Origin: Sphingobacterium sp.
GTDB taxonomy: Bacteria > Bacteroidota > Bacteroidia > Sphingobacteriales > Sphingobacteriaceae
Direction: 5' to 3'
Assembly: GCA_029239355.1 (NCBI GenBank)
Contig: JAQZAZ010000037.1
Span: 1-37,249, forward strand
Length of the DNA: 37,249 nt
The notes beneath the pieces are model-generated. The model was not told where the DNA came from and did no database searches. It saw nothing but the letters and a program-made list of their open reading frames with translations. The position numbers and the translations under genes are program-made. This document shows positions 14,976 through 24,000 of this stretch, piece by piece. Numbering within the stretch: the stretch's first letter is position 1; every line of letters starts with the position of its first letter.

Positions 14976-16496
14976 GTGAAAATTTTCAAAAGAAAGCTTT
15001 TTTATTTTATTGGATCTTTACTCCTGTTCCAATCCTGTAACCAAACAATTTTGGATAAAGAAATTGAAGTCGAGCAAACTTACGAGAAAAACGATGTGTT
15101 GATCAAAGCATTGATGGAAGAATTAAAAAACTTTGGAGATTTTAATACAACCGTAAATGAAAGTACTTTAAAAACTCAAAAATTAAACTGGAACGAGTGT
15201 ATTAAAATTTATAATGTTGGTGGCAAAGCAGAACACATTTACGTGCCATTTACAAAAAATAAACAAAGTCTAGGATTTTTAGATATCAAACTGACAGAAG
15301 AAAATAAACCCATTGAAGTACAAATCAAAGGATATTATGATTCACGGAACATACTCTATGATAGTATCGAACATTATTTACAAAAAAAGGGATTCTTATT
15401 AAAAGAACTTTCTTTCCCTGAGACACGGCTAAAAGTCTTCGCAAAAAATACTGTGTTAACAGATTATTTGAAAAATCAGCAAGAAAATTTTCGTGAGAAA
15501 AAAATGAGTAACGGTTCTGCCCCCTTAGCTTGTGTCTATGAGGTGACAGGTCTTTATCTAGGGAATTTTAACCTGGACCCCATGCAATGTACGCCCGACG
15601 TTATTAATAGGATTATTCCTGAAAGTATAGTTGCGCAGCTCAATTCAGAACTAGCTGACGTAGGTGGTCATGCAAATATCAGTTGGGGACAAAATATAAG
15701 TATTAATGTTCCACAGGTCAGCATGTCCCATATAGATGTTGCAAATCGCGTTAGGGCGGCAGCTTCGAGAGTTCAGGGAACCGTACAATGTGTAAATTCG
15801 TTTAATATCATTGAGCTAAATGTTGGTGGTGGCTGTGCAACTGGAGGAGGAGGATCTACTGGTGGCGGAGGAGGAGATGATGTTGGCAGCAGAGTAAAAC
15901 ATCAGCTTGATGACTACCCATGTGCAGTAGGCTTAATAGATTACTTCACACAGTCAGAAAGTAAACTTTCGCAACTTTTAAACAGTTTATTTGGTGGTAA
16001 CCAAACCAGAATAAATTTAACGTTTCATGCCAAAGACTATACCAACCCTTTGCAGGACGGAGGTTTAAGGGGCGGGCAGGGGATCCATCCGAATAATGCA
16101 CATGTAGATCTGTCAAAGTTTATTCTACAAAACTCTACTCAAGAATATCTGTTAACCACCATGTACCATGAGGTGTGGCATGCCTATTTGGAAGCTGAGA
16201 AATATCGGCTTGGAGCCAGTCAGTTTAATACAAGATATCCTGAAATTCAATATTACCAATCACCGGATGGAAGTAAGTATCTTTATAGAAATGATGGTAT
16301 GCATTCCAGGTTTGATGCATTTATGGGATTAATGAAAGCCGAATTAAAAGCATTTAATCCCAATCTGAGCGATGATGTAATCGATGCCCTTACTACTGCA
16401 GGAATCATTGAAAACAGGTTGCCGAACGATATTATCCTGAATCAAAATGAACGGGATGTGACAAAAAATAAGAACAAGGGGCAAAAGTGTCCATAA
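14976..16496 (+). CDS. Lipoprotein with HExxH zinc-protease motif, function unknown
   Basis: 506 residues. The start is GTG: it gives a proper lipoprotein signal (MKIFKRKLFYFIGSLLLFQSC, Cys21), and the next ATG lies well inside. Three parts are visible. Residues about 22-280 are a novel, mostly polar domain with several Cys (LACVYEVTGLYLGNFNLDPMQC). About 284-304 is a Gly-rich linker of repeated GGGG. About 305-506 is a compact domain starting VKHQLDDYPCAVGLIDYF. In this last domain MYHEVWHAYLE gives an HExxH motif (His398, Glu399, His402). A later GMHSRFDAF (His443, Asp447) could supply the third metal ligand. I recognise no named peptidase family. The gene is cargo of the tRNA island and is followed 16 nt later by an exported protein, so the two probably work together on the cell surface or outside. 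A secreted effector or nutrient protease are both possible. Confidence 0.75.
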   Translation: MKIFKRKLFYFIGSLLLFQSCNQTILDKEIEVEQTYEKNDVLIKALMEELKNFGDFNTTVNESTLKTQKLNWNECIKIYNVGGKAEHIYVPFTKNKQSLGFLDIKLTEENKPIEVQIKGYYDSRNILYDSIEHYLQKKGFLLKELSFPETRLKVFAKNTVLTDYLKNQQENFREKKMSNGSAPLACVYEVTGLYLGNFNLDPMQCTPDVINRIIPESIVAQLNSELADVGGHANISWGQNISINVPQVSMSHIDVANRVRAAASRVQGTVQCVNSFNIIELNVGGGCATGGGGSTGGGGGDDVGSRVKHQLDDYPCAVGLIDYFTQSESKLSQLLNSLFGGNQTRINLTFHAKDYTNPLQDGGLRGGQGIHPNNAHVDLSKFILQNSTQEYLLTTMYHEVWHAYLEAEKYRLGASQFNTRYPEIQYYQSPDGSKYLYRNDGMHSRFDAFMGLMKAELKAFNPNLSDDVIDALTTAGIIENRLPNDIILNQNERDVTKNKNKGQKCP

Positions 16497-16512
16497 TTTA
16501 CTAAAGCTAAAA

Positions 16513-17463
16513 ATGAAAAATCCATTAAATAAGTTCTGTACTCTTTTTCTATTCCTAATCATTCATTCTATCGGAGCCGAGGCTGCAGATAGAAAATATG
16601 TGCTGCTAAATGGAAAGAATGAAATTAGGGAAGATAACAAATCATACTTCTTACTCAATACAAAGAAATTATATAAGGTAGATTATAATATTGAGATCTA
16701 CAACTTTCTGTTTCCTGAAAATGAGGACCGGAACAAAAGTCTGATTCTGTTTTCGGTACTGCCAGATCTGATAACCGGCCGGGGATGGGAAGAAATCAAA
16801 GATCAGGATATAATAAAAAACCTTCTGGATATAGAAACATTGAAAGAAGAACTTTTTCTTCCAAGCTTCGGTTCAAGCGGTTCGGAATATGGGAATCCCC
16901 AAAAATTTTTTAGTGAATACCTCGCAGTAAAAAAGAGCGGCGAAAAGTATTTTTATGCCCCCAATACCTTATTGGAGAAATTCACTATTGTCTCATATGA
17001 AAACATCTTTCCATCAGTTTATGGTTATTTAAATCTGAAACAACCAAAAGTAGACCTTAAAGAATACTTGGAGTTATTTAAAAAGTCTTTTCCAAACGAA
17101 CTTTCACCCTTTGAATTTGATAAAAGGGTCGTAGCTCCGAGTTACAGGTTTGGATCGAGACTCTGGAAGGAATATCTTTCAAAGGAAGTTAAAACGTCAG
17201 CAGGTACCGCTTATCAATTCTGGACAATCGGATCATCCAATGGAGCAGATTATTACGACTGGACAAAAGGGATCAACCGTTTTCTTTACCATCCTACAAA
17301 AGGTATTATTGGAGGCTCTTATGATTTTTATTTCAGAGATTATGTTGGAAACGGTTATGAACTGATTAGGCAGCAAAAACCTTTGAATAAACTATCCGAT
17401 GCAGAATGGAATCAAAATATACTGGAGGAAAAAATTATGACTGTCGATCTTTCCAAACTTTAA
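16513..17463 (+). CDS. Exported protein of unknown function, partner of the HExxH lipoprotein
   Basis: 316 residues with a Sec signal peptide (MKNPLNKFCTLFLFLIIHSIGAEAA; cleavage likely after AEA). There is no lipobox, so it should be periplasmic or secreted rather than anchored. The mature part is rich in aromatic residues and Lys, with NGADYYDWTKGINRFLYHPTKG near the C-terminal end and YDFYFRDYVGNGYELI after it. I recognise no domain and see no obvious catalytic motif. It begins 16 nt after the HExxH gene on the same strand without a promoter between, so a two-gene operon is very likely. Options are a substrate-binding partner, an inhibitor or protection protein for the protease, or a second effector; the sequence does not decide. 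Confidence 0.7.
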   Translation: MKNPLNKFCTLFLFLIIHSIGAEAADRKYVLLNGKNEIREDNKSYFLLNTKKLYKVDYNIEIYNFLFPENEDRNKSLILFSVLPDLITGRGWEEIKDQDIIKNLLDIETLKEELFLPSFGSSGSEYGNPQKFFSEYLAVKKSGEKYFYAPNTLLEKFTIVSYENIFPSVYGYLNLKQPKVDLKEYLELFKKSFPNELSPFEFDKRVVAPSYRFGSRLWKEYLSKEVKTSAGTAYQFWTIGSSNGADYYDWTKGINRFLYHPTKGIIGGSYDFYFRDYVGNGYELIRQQKPLNKLSDAEWNQNILEEKIMTVDLSKL

Positions 17464-17606
17464 AGGGAGACTAACCGGAATAAGTATGCGTCAGGGATTG
17501 CAAGGCAAATCCTTATTGATATGGAAAGATTAAACAGAAAAGTCGGGCCAAAGAAGACGCGCCCTGATTTCGAATATATTTAATACTTTGTGATAATCAA
17601 CAATAG

Positions 17607-17630
17607 ATGCGGGTCGGTGCAGACCTGCAT
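17607..17630. terminator. Hairpin after the two-gene island operon
   Basis: ATGCGGGTC pairs with GACCTGCAT (one G-T pair) around the loop GGTGCA; TTTAAAG follows. It lies 144 nt after the exported-protein gene and just before the end of the convergent ABC-ATPase remnant. The U tract is short, so termination is only likely. The 140 nt before it hold no gene I can support. Confidence 0.45.
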
Positions 17631-17647
17631 TTAAAGATAAATAATTA

Positions 17648-17865
17648 TCAATGCTCATTTACAAGAGATTTACAAAAATGGTTTATTTCGAAAGCAGATA
17701 TTAAACAATTTAGGTGATGAAATAACTCAGAAAATAAGCATTTGAGCAGGGTACTTTTTCCTGAGCCATTGCGTCCTTTAATCCAGTATATTCCTTCATC
17801 GAATTCTACAGCTCCTATCTGTAGGTGATTACCATAAAATTTCTTTAAATTATTATTTTAAGCAT
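17648..17865 (-). pseudogene. Frameshifted and truncated ABC transporter ATPase remnant
   Basis: On the minus strand ATG 17865 reads MLKIII and meets TAA after six codons. In the next frame the text continues as LKKFYGNHLQIGAVEFDEGI and YWIKGRNGSGKSTLLKCL, an evident ABC-ATPase N terminus with Walker A GRNGSGKST. Adding or removing one base in the AT run ATAATAATTTAAAG restores a single product, MLKIINLKKFYG..., so this is a frameshift. After LLKCL the sequence no longer resembles an ABC ATPase and ends in TGA at 17648, so Q-loop, signature and Walker B are lost. No permease is nearby. It is probably the left-over of an export module once carried by the island. Confidence 0.7.
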
Positions 17866-17931
17866 CTGGTCTTTTTAAGATTTTCGCGTTACGGTTTACA
17901 TTCAACCTGGAATAATAACACATGATACCGC

Positions 17932-18591
17932 TCAAACCTTTATCTTACCCAAGTGCATACTGTCTGTATTACCTCCACCATAACTCTCTACAAAAAAGAT
18001 AAACACTTCATAAGTCGCTTCCTTTCTATGTTCTGGAATGGTGATATCTTGTTTGCCGGATATTAAGCTGTCTTTCGAGTCGTTCATCAAAAGAGGATAT
18101 TCAACCCCATTATCGGCTGCACTATACAGGATTAAGAAGGAATCGTAAGACCTGGTGTTAAACTTCTTCTCCAGATAGGCATCATATTCCCAAGTAACCC
18201 GAAGCACTTGATTTTCTTGATCTAAATCCATCGTGTAGGAAGTGATGGGATTGGGGCTTCCTTTGGCAATCATAAATTTCTGCCAGTCAACCACAAAACC
18301 GTCTCCTTTCTGGATAAGTGCTTCATTCAAATTATAAGACATGGCAACATCATATGCCCGCTTAGGATAGCTGTACGCCTTATAACCAATTTTGATGATC
18401 GGATTTAATAAGCTAATATGCGACCTCACAATTTTGAAGCGCGTTCTACTGAGCAGTTGTTCAGGTGTAGGCGCCCGTTTTTTAACGCGAGGGAGAGAAC
18501 GCACATAATTTCCTGTTTTCGTTAACACAAACACAACAGAACCTGCTTTCCCGGAAACAGTCCCATTGACGCCATTTTTGATGATTGCCAT
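17932..18591 (-). CDS. DUF6266-type Bacteroidota protein
   Basis: 219 residues. The start MAIIKNGVNGTVSGKAGSVVFVLTKTGNYVRSLPRVKKRAPTPEQLLSRTRFKIVRSHISLLNPIIKIGYK is laid out like the DUF6266 family: a Gly-rich opening with SGKxGxVV, the motif YVRSLPR, 'PT.EQL..R.RF', then the conserved AYDVAMSYNLNEA. A beta-rich C-terminal half follows (VLRVTWEYDAYLEKKF, TYEVFIFFVESYGGG). There is no signal peptide. The role of the family is unknown to me; members are common, often multi-copy, in variable regions of Bacteroidota. AGGAAA 5 nt before the ATG may serve as a weak ribosome site. It is the last gene of the island before attR, and the only intact gene on the minus strand there. Confidence 0.75.
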   Translation of the reverse strand: MAIIKNGVNGTVSGKAGSVVFVLTKTGNYVRSLPRVKKRAPTPEQLLSRTRFKIVRSHISLLNPIIKIGYKAYSYPKRAYDVAMSYNLNEALIQKGDGFVVDWQKFMIAKGSPNPITSYTMDLDQENQVLRVTWEYDAYLEKKFNTRSYDSFLILYSAADNGVEYPLLMNDSKDSLISGKQDITIPEHRKEATYEVFIFFVESYGGGNTDSMHLGKIKV

Positions 18592-18719
18592 AATTTCCTG
18601 ATTAGTTTATAGATATTTAAGATAAACATTAAAAAGGAAACATCCTAATACCAAATCCCATCTAACCACAAATTTAACTCAATATTTAGACAGTAATTAG
18701 TCACTGTTTCTTCAGTTTA

Positions 18720-18763
18720 CACTGAATGATCACTGAATAAACACTGAATAAGCACTGAACAAG
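18720..18763 (+). repeat. Four tandem 11-bp repeats (CACTGAAtaag type)
   Basis: Consecutive units CACTGAATGAT, CACTGAATAAA, CACTGAATAAG and CACTGAACAAG, without gaps. They lie 158 bp inside attR and share CACTGAATGA with the repeat near attL. Candidate integrase arm sites or iterons; the 11-bp period equals about one helix turn, so all units face the same side of the DNA. Confidence 0.7.
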
Positions 18764-18920
18764 TATTGTCAAAAGGTATAATTTGGTCTCCATTTGATCA
18801 ACCGTTGCCGTACCTAAAAATTAAAAGACGAAAAAGGGAAGAAGCTACGCTTGTGTAACAAAATATTTTGGCTGAAATTCATTGACTTGAGTTCAGAAGC
18901 TGCCAAATATTATAGGGCGG

Positions 18921-18955
18921 CGATTCCCCTACGGGCTACAGAATAAAAGCTAATA
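18921..18955 (+). repeat. attR: right copy of the tRNA-Glu 3'-end repeat
   Basis: 34 of 35 bases identical to 13697-13731, preceded by AGGGCGG. Only the end of the T arm and the acceptor 3' strand of the tRNA are present, so this is a fragment and not a second tRNA gene. Confidence 0.85.
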
Positions 18956-19084
18956 GCAATCATTTTCACTTTTTTACTTTCTTAATAAGTTTGTTTAGAG
19001 ACTGTTGTGTTGTGGATGCTTTGTTTTGATACAAATACGCAGATTATTGAGATAATTCGATAGTCTCAAAAATTTTACGTTCCC

Positions 19085-19092
19085 TACTTTTG
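19085..19092 (+). promoter_or_regulatory. Possible -7 box of a short transcript
   Basis: TACTTTTG fits TAnnTTTG exactly; no TTTG is 19 nt upstream. Together with the hairpin at 19326 it would bound a transcript of about 260 nt without a gene. Confidence 0.3.
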
Positions 19093-19325
19093 AGTAATCA
19101 ATTATAAAGCAGAACATCTTAGAGAAATATTAGAAACCAAAATTTAAGAAATATCCAATAATTTTTTTGAACGAAACAGACAGTAGAATGCGAGTGATCA
19201 GTAGAATGGTTGAAGTAACCATTAAACGAGGAAGAGGGAGTATCTAATAAAACATCAAGCTGTGCCATGTTCGGGATTTGAAAACGGAAATCAAAAATAT
19301 TAGAAAAGTAATTTTAAAAAATAAG

Positions 19326-19359
19326 AAGACTTTGAAGCTATTGCAATAAAGTCTTTTTT
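19326..19359 (+). terminator. Terminator-like hairpin with no gene in front of it
   Basis: AGACTTT (19327-19333) pairs with AAAGTCT (19348-19354) around a 14-nt loop that itself contains TATTGCAATA, followed by TTTTTA. There is no coding gene upstream on this strand within the non-coding stretch. Confidence 0.5.
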
Positions 19360-19608
19360 AGCAGTTAAATGCTAATACCATTTAGCTTTAATCTAAAATA
19401 ATCGATTATGTGTGAATTTTTAAAAATAGTTTGCCCTTCAAAAGGGCGGGCATCGATTCGTTCGTCCTAATATTTTGATGTAATTAAAATAAATTAAGTC
19501 CCGGACAGGTCTTCTGTTAGATAAACCTAAAAATAAAAAATCCAGAAGCGGTCCAATGGGACACAGGAAGAAAAGTATTTGAAATAAATTCTAACCAATT
19601 AGTAACTT

Positions 19609-21066
19609 ATGAGAACAAAACAAGTTGCGAGCAGGGGCTTGTACCTATGCGGTAGGCTCTGGGGCTTTATGATTCTAACCCTTGCTCTTTGGGCCTGCAA
19701 AAATGATGCACCGGCAGTTGTTGGTGAAACCATGCCTTTTGATCCCTCCAAACCAGTGGTCGTGTCTGATTTTAGCCCAAAATCGGGTGGTATGGGACAA
19801 CGTTTAATTATTTATGGACAAAATTTTGGGAACGATCCTAAAAACGTGGCCGTCTATATTGGCGGGCAAAAGGCAGTTGTTATCAATGCTTTGGGCGAGT
19901 CCTTATATTGTCTTGTCCCCAGACAGGCTTTTCAAGGGGATATCGAAGTCCGTGTTGGGGGGGCAGAGAAACCTGTCATTGGCCGGGCGGAGGAAAAATT
20001 TGACTATAAACGTAAGCTGGTAGTATCCACGCTCGCTGGTTATCGGAATGCGCGCGGCGATGAACCTTGGAAAGACGGAAAATTTAAAGATGCTGACCAA
20101 AACAAAATGGCCAGTGGTTTTTGGCTCTCCTCTTTTATGAAATTTGACCCCATGAACTCCAAACATCTCTGGATGACATTTGATAACAATAATGGCCTTT
20201 ACCTGATTAATTTTGAGGATAGCACGATTACCAAAAAACGTTCAGACTTTGACCGTCCACGTAGTGTAGATTTTTCAGTGGACGGGAAGTATATGATTGT
20301 AGCGCAAGATCGAGGCGGAGAGAATGATGAATCTACCTTATTGTTTTCCCGTGCAAAGAGTTTCCTTGATAAAGAAGTATTGACAAGAAGTAGGCAATGT
20401 AATGGAGCTTCCATTCACCCGGTTAACGGGGAAATGTACTTTAATAGTTATGCGAAAGGGGAGTTCTACCGTTTTGATCTCAATCAGTATTTCACGGATA
20501 AAACGGCAAAAGCTGAGTACCTATATGTGATTCAGGATCCGCAATGGGAGTATCGGGCTTTGATTCATCCAAGTGGAAACTATGCCTATATTTTGGTTAT
20601 CAATCAAGGTTATATTATGCGTGCGGATTATAATTGGGATAAGAAACGCTTTAATCAGCCTTACCTTGTTTGCGGTAAAGTTCGTGAATCTGGCTATAGA
20701 GATGGTGTAGGATCCTCGGCCCGGGTCAATCAGCCCTATCAGGGGGTATTTGTCAAAAATCAAGCTTATGTGGAAGCGGGCAAGCCTGATGTTTATGATT
20801 TTTATTTTACAGACCTGCTAAATCATGCCGTCCGTATGCTGACGCCAGAGGGAGCGGTGACAACCTTTGCTGGGCGGGGAAGTTCAAGTCTGAATACTAA
20901 TCCTTACGGTTACGTCAATGGAGATCTGCGAGCAGACGCTCGTTTTGATCGGCCATCAGGTATCGCTTACAACGAGAAGGAACAAGCTTTTTATATCGGA
21001 GACCGGGAAAATAGACGGATTCGTAAGATCGCATTGGAGGAAATGGATGATAATGACCAAGATTAA
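19609..21066 (+). CDS. Surface lipoprotein with IPT/TIG domain and NHL-type propeller (PUL-associated)
   Basis: 485 residues with a long lipoprotein signal (lipobox ALWAC, Cys30). The start MRTKQVASRG is somewhat long but no better start gives a signal peptide. Residues about 50-130 form an IPT/TIG immunoglobulin-like domain (VSDFSPKSGGMGQRLIIYGQNFG, AVYIGGQKAVV). The rest is a beta-propeller with NHL-like repeats: DFDRPRSVDFSVDGKYMIVAQD, GASIHPVNGEMYFNS, TPEGAVTTFAGRGS, ARFDRPSGIAYNEKEQAFYIGDRENRRIRKI. Such proteins sit beside SusC/SusD pairs in Bacteroidota and are thought to bind glycans or other ligands at the surface. It is the first gene of the operon, 11 nt before susC. The ligand is unknown. 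Confidence 0.85.
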   Translation: MRTKQVASRGLYLCGRLWGFMILTLALWACKNDAPAVVGETMPFDPSKPVVVSDFSPKSGGMGQRLIIYGQNFGNDPKNVAVYIGGQKAVVINALGESLYCLVPRQAFQGDIEVRVGGAEKPVIGRAEEKFDYKRKLVVSTLAGYRNARGDEPWKDGKFKDADQNKMASGFWLSSFMKFDPMNSKHLWMTFDNNNGLYLINFEDSTITKKRSDFDRPRSVDFSVDGKYMIVAQDRGGENDESTLLFSRAKSFLDKEVLTRSRQCNGASIHPVNGEMYFNSYAKGEFYRFDLNQYFTDKTAKAEYLYVIQDPQWEYRALIHPSGNYAYILVINQGYIMRADYNWDKKRFNQPYLVCGKVRESGYRDGVGSSARVNQPYQGVFVKNQAYVEAGKPDVYDFYFTDLLNHAVRMLTPEGAVTTFAGRGSSSLNTNPYGYVNGDLRADARFDRPSGIAYNEKEQAFYIGDRENRRIRKIALEEMDDNDQD

Positions 21067-21077
21067 CCTGTGATAAG

Positions 21078-24000
21078 ATGATGAACAAAATATTACTAAC
21101 ATGTATGATGCTCTTCGGTTTCACCTTGAGTGTATTTGCACAAGAAATTGTTGAAGTAACGGGTGTCATTGTTGATACCCAAAAGTCCCCGCTGATCGGT
21201 GTAAGCATCTCTGTGAAAGATGCTCCTGGCTTAGGAACGACAACGGATAGTAAGGGTAATTATAAGATCAAAGTAGATCGTTACAAGACACTCGTATTCT
21301 CTTCTGTTGGATATGAAAAACAAGAAGTCCTAGTAAAAGACTCGCCTATCATCAATGTGACATTAAAAGAAGCGGAAACCAGCGTATTGGATGAGGTGGT
21401 AGTAACGGGTACGGGTACGCAAAAAAAACTGACATTGACGGGAGCCGCGAGTACAGTGGATGTGGAAACAATGAAAGGGAATCCGACTTCTAGCATCACA
21501 AATGCACTTGCCGGAAATGTACCAGGTGTAATGGCGATGATGCAGTCTGGTCAGCCAGGTAGAAATATTTCCGAATTTTGGATACGAGGTATTTCTACCT
21601 TCGGTGGCGGTAGTGCGGCTTTAGTTTTAGTGGATAATGTCGAACGTGATATTAATGATATTAACATTGAAGATATTGAAACATTTACTGTGCTTAAAGA
21701 TGCAGCTATGACGGCGATTTATGGTTCCAGGGGAGCAAACGGTGTTATCCTCATTACTACCAAGCGCGGTAAAGAGGGAAAAATCAATATCAATTTTAAG
21801 GACGAAACGATTTATAATACCCGTACCATTACGCCTGAATTCGAAGATGGCATTACCTATGCCAATCTGCTGAATGAGGCCAGGATTACGCGGAATTTTG
21901 AGCCCATTTATCGTCCGGAAGAATTGGAAATTCTGCGTCTGGGGCTTGATCCAGATCTTTATCCCAATGTCGACTGGAAAGATCTGCTGTTGAAAGATGG
22001 CGCAATGACCTACCGGGCAAACCTAAATATGACTGGAGGTGGGGCTACAGCACGTTATTTCGTGTCAGGAAGTTATGTGGATGAAGGCGGTATGTATAAA
22101 ACGGATGAAACACTGCGGAATGATTACAATACGAATGCTAATTACAAGCGCTGGAATTATCGCTTGAATACGGATATTAACGTGACCAAGAGCACGATTT
22201 TGAAAGTGGGGGTAGCGGGTACTTTGGATAAAAGAAATAGTCCAGGTCTAGGCGACCAGGATCTGTGGGGCTCTTTTTTTGGCTATTCACCGATCAGTAC
22301 GCCGGTACTTTATTCTAATGGGCGTGTACCGACGATAGGGAATGGCAATAAAATCAATCCATGGGTCATGTCAACACAGTCGGGATTCAATGAAAATTGG
22401 AAAAACAAAGTACAGACCGATGTCACTATCGAACAGAATTTTGATTTTATTACCAAAGGTTTGCGTCTTAGGGGAATTGTTGGCTTTGATACTTATAATA
22501 ACAACAATATCACACGTATTAAACAGCCTGAATTATGGCATGCTGAACGTGCGCGTGATGAGAATGGAAATCTGATATTTACTCATATGGCTGATCCCAA
22601 GGAAATGATACAGGATGGATATTCCGAAGGAAACAGAAGGGAATTTTATGACGTGATGTTAAATTATGATCGCAAAATTGGCGACCATAATGTAGGCGCA
22701 GTAGCACGCTTTACCCGGGATGCTTTTACCAAAACCGTTAACTTGGGCAACGATATCAAAAATGGTGTATCCCGACGTAATCAGGCTTTGGCAGGAAGAT
22801 TAACTTATAACTGGAAATCCCGTTATGTCGCCGATTTTAATTTTGGTTATACAGGTTCAGAAAACTTCGCCATCGGGCAACAGTATGGTTTCTTTCCTGC
22901 TGTCGCTGCCGCATGGAATATCTCCGAAGAACCTTTTGTCAAAAATAATATTCCTTGGTTGAATCTGCTTAAAGTACGTTACTCCTGGGGTAAGGTGGGA
23001 AATGACCAGCTTAAAATTGGCGATAACAATGAACGTTTTCCGTACTTGTATACAATAGATGAGATCTGGCGCAGAGATGAGAATGGAAATCTTATTTTGG
23101 AAAATGGTCAAAAGATTCCTACAGGTGGTTACCAATGGGCAGACTATGGTCTAGAAAGATCGTACGGTGGTATCCGCTACAGTCAGGTCGCCTCGCCCTA
23201 TGTGACTTGGGAGATGGCGACCAAAAATAACTTGGGTGTGGATATCGCTTTGTTTAAAGATAAAATTATAGCCAACCTGGACTTCTTCGATGAAAAACGC
23301 ACGGGCATTTATATGGAAAGAAGATTTCTGCCAGCTATGGTTGGTCTAGAAAGTATTCCAAGAGCTAATGTGGGTGGGGTAAAATCACGTGGTTTCGACG
23401 GCCGATTAGAGTATAAGCAGAAGATAGGCGAATTAAATCTTACTGCACGCAGCAATATCACCTATAGCAAAAATGAAATTACGGCAATCGATGAGGAAAA
23501 TAACGTATATGGTTATCAAAATCAAAAAGGCTATCGGGTGGACCAGTCTATCGGGCTGATTGCTTTAGGCTTGTTTAAAGATTACGACGATATCCGCAAT
23601 AGTCCGAAACAACAGTTTGATAATAATCCACCAAATTATCAGCCTGGAGATATTAAATATAAAGATGTCAATGGTGACGGTGTTATCAATGATGGTGACC
23701 GCGTAGCTATTGGAGCAACTCGCCGTCCCAATCTGATCTATGGCGTGGGAGCGTCAGTGAGCTGGCGTGGATTTGATCTGAGCGTACATTTTCAAGGCTC
23801 AGGGAAATCTACTTTCTCGATCTATGGAAAAACAGTGCAGGCATTCCGTGAAGGTGAATGGGGACAGGTAATGAAAGGTGTCATGGGCGAAAATCGCTGG
23901 ATATCAGCCGAGATTTCAGGTGATCCCGCAACCGAAAATCCAAATGCATCTTATCCGCGTTTAAGTTTTGGAGACAATATCAACAATTTTAGAGAGTCAA

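Larger units (their letters stand above)
13697..18955. mobile_element. Degenerate 5.2-kb genomic island inserted in tRNA-Glu
   Basis: Bounded by the attL/attR direct repeat and carrying, in order: candidate integrase arm sites, a chimeric integrase pseudogene (+), a transposase scrap (-), an HExxH lipoprotein and an exported partner (+), an ABC-ATPase remnant (-), a DUF6266-type gene (-) and more arm-like repeats. No intact integrase, relaxase or conjugation gene is present, so it should be immobile unless helped in trans. The high number of broken genes contrasts with the intact housekeeping genes on both sides. Confidence 0.75.
18956..19608. other. 650-bp non-coding stretch between the island and the SusCD locus
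   Basis: AT-rich with no convincing gene; the longest ATG frame seen, at 19188, is 19 codons. It contains a -7-like box at 19085, a terminator-like hairpin at 19326, a small GC hairpin GCCCTT-CAA-AAGGGC (19433-19447), and two short GTCC/GGAC palindromes upstream of the lipoprotein gene (GTCCCGGAC near 19499 and GTCCAATGGGAC near 19552). The last two could be operators for the uptake locus. I see no SusR, ECF sigma or hybrid two-component gene here. Confidence 0.5.

Noticed and set aside
17519..17581. 20-codon frame MERLNRKVGPKKTRPDFEYI after the exported-protein gene
   Set aside because: Too short, no recognised family, no promoter or ribosome site; could be a relic but cannot be supported.
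18720..18763. Reading the four 11-bp repeats as a CRISPR array
   Set aside because: Units are only 11 bp and directly adjacent with no spacers; no cas gene is in the window.
18815..18943. 42-codon open frame running into attR (…WLKFIDLSSEAAKYYRAAIPLRATE)
   Set aside because: No start codon, and its end is just the translated tRNA fragment.
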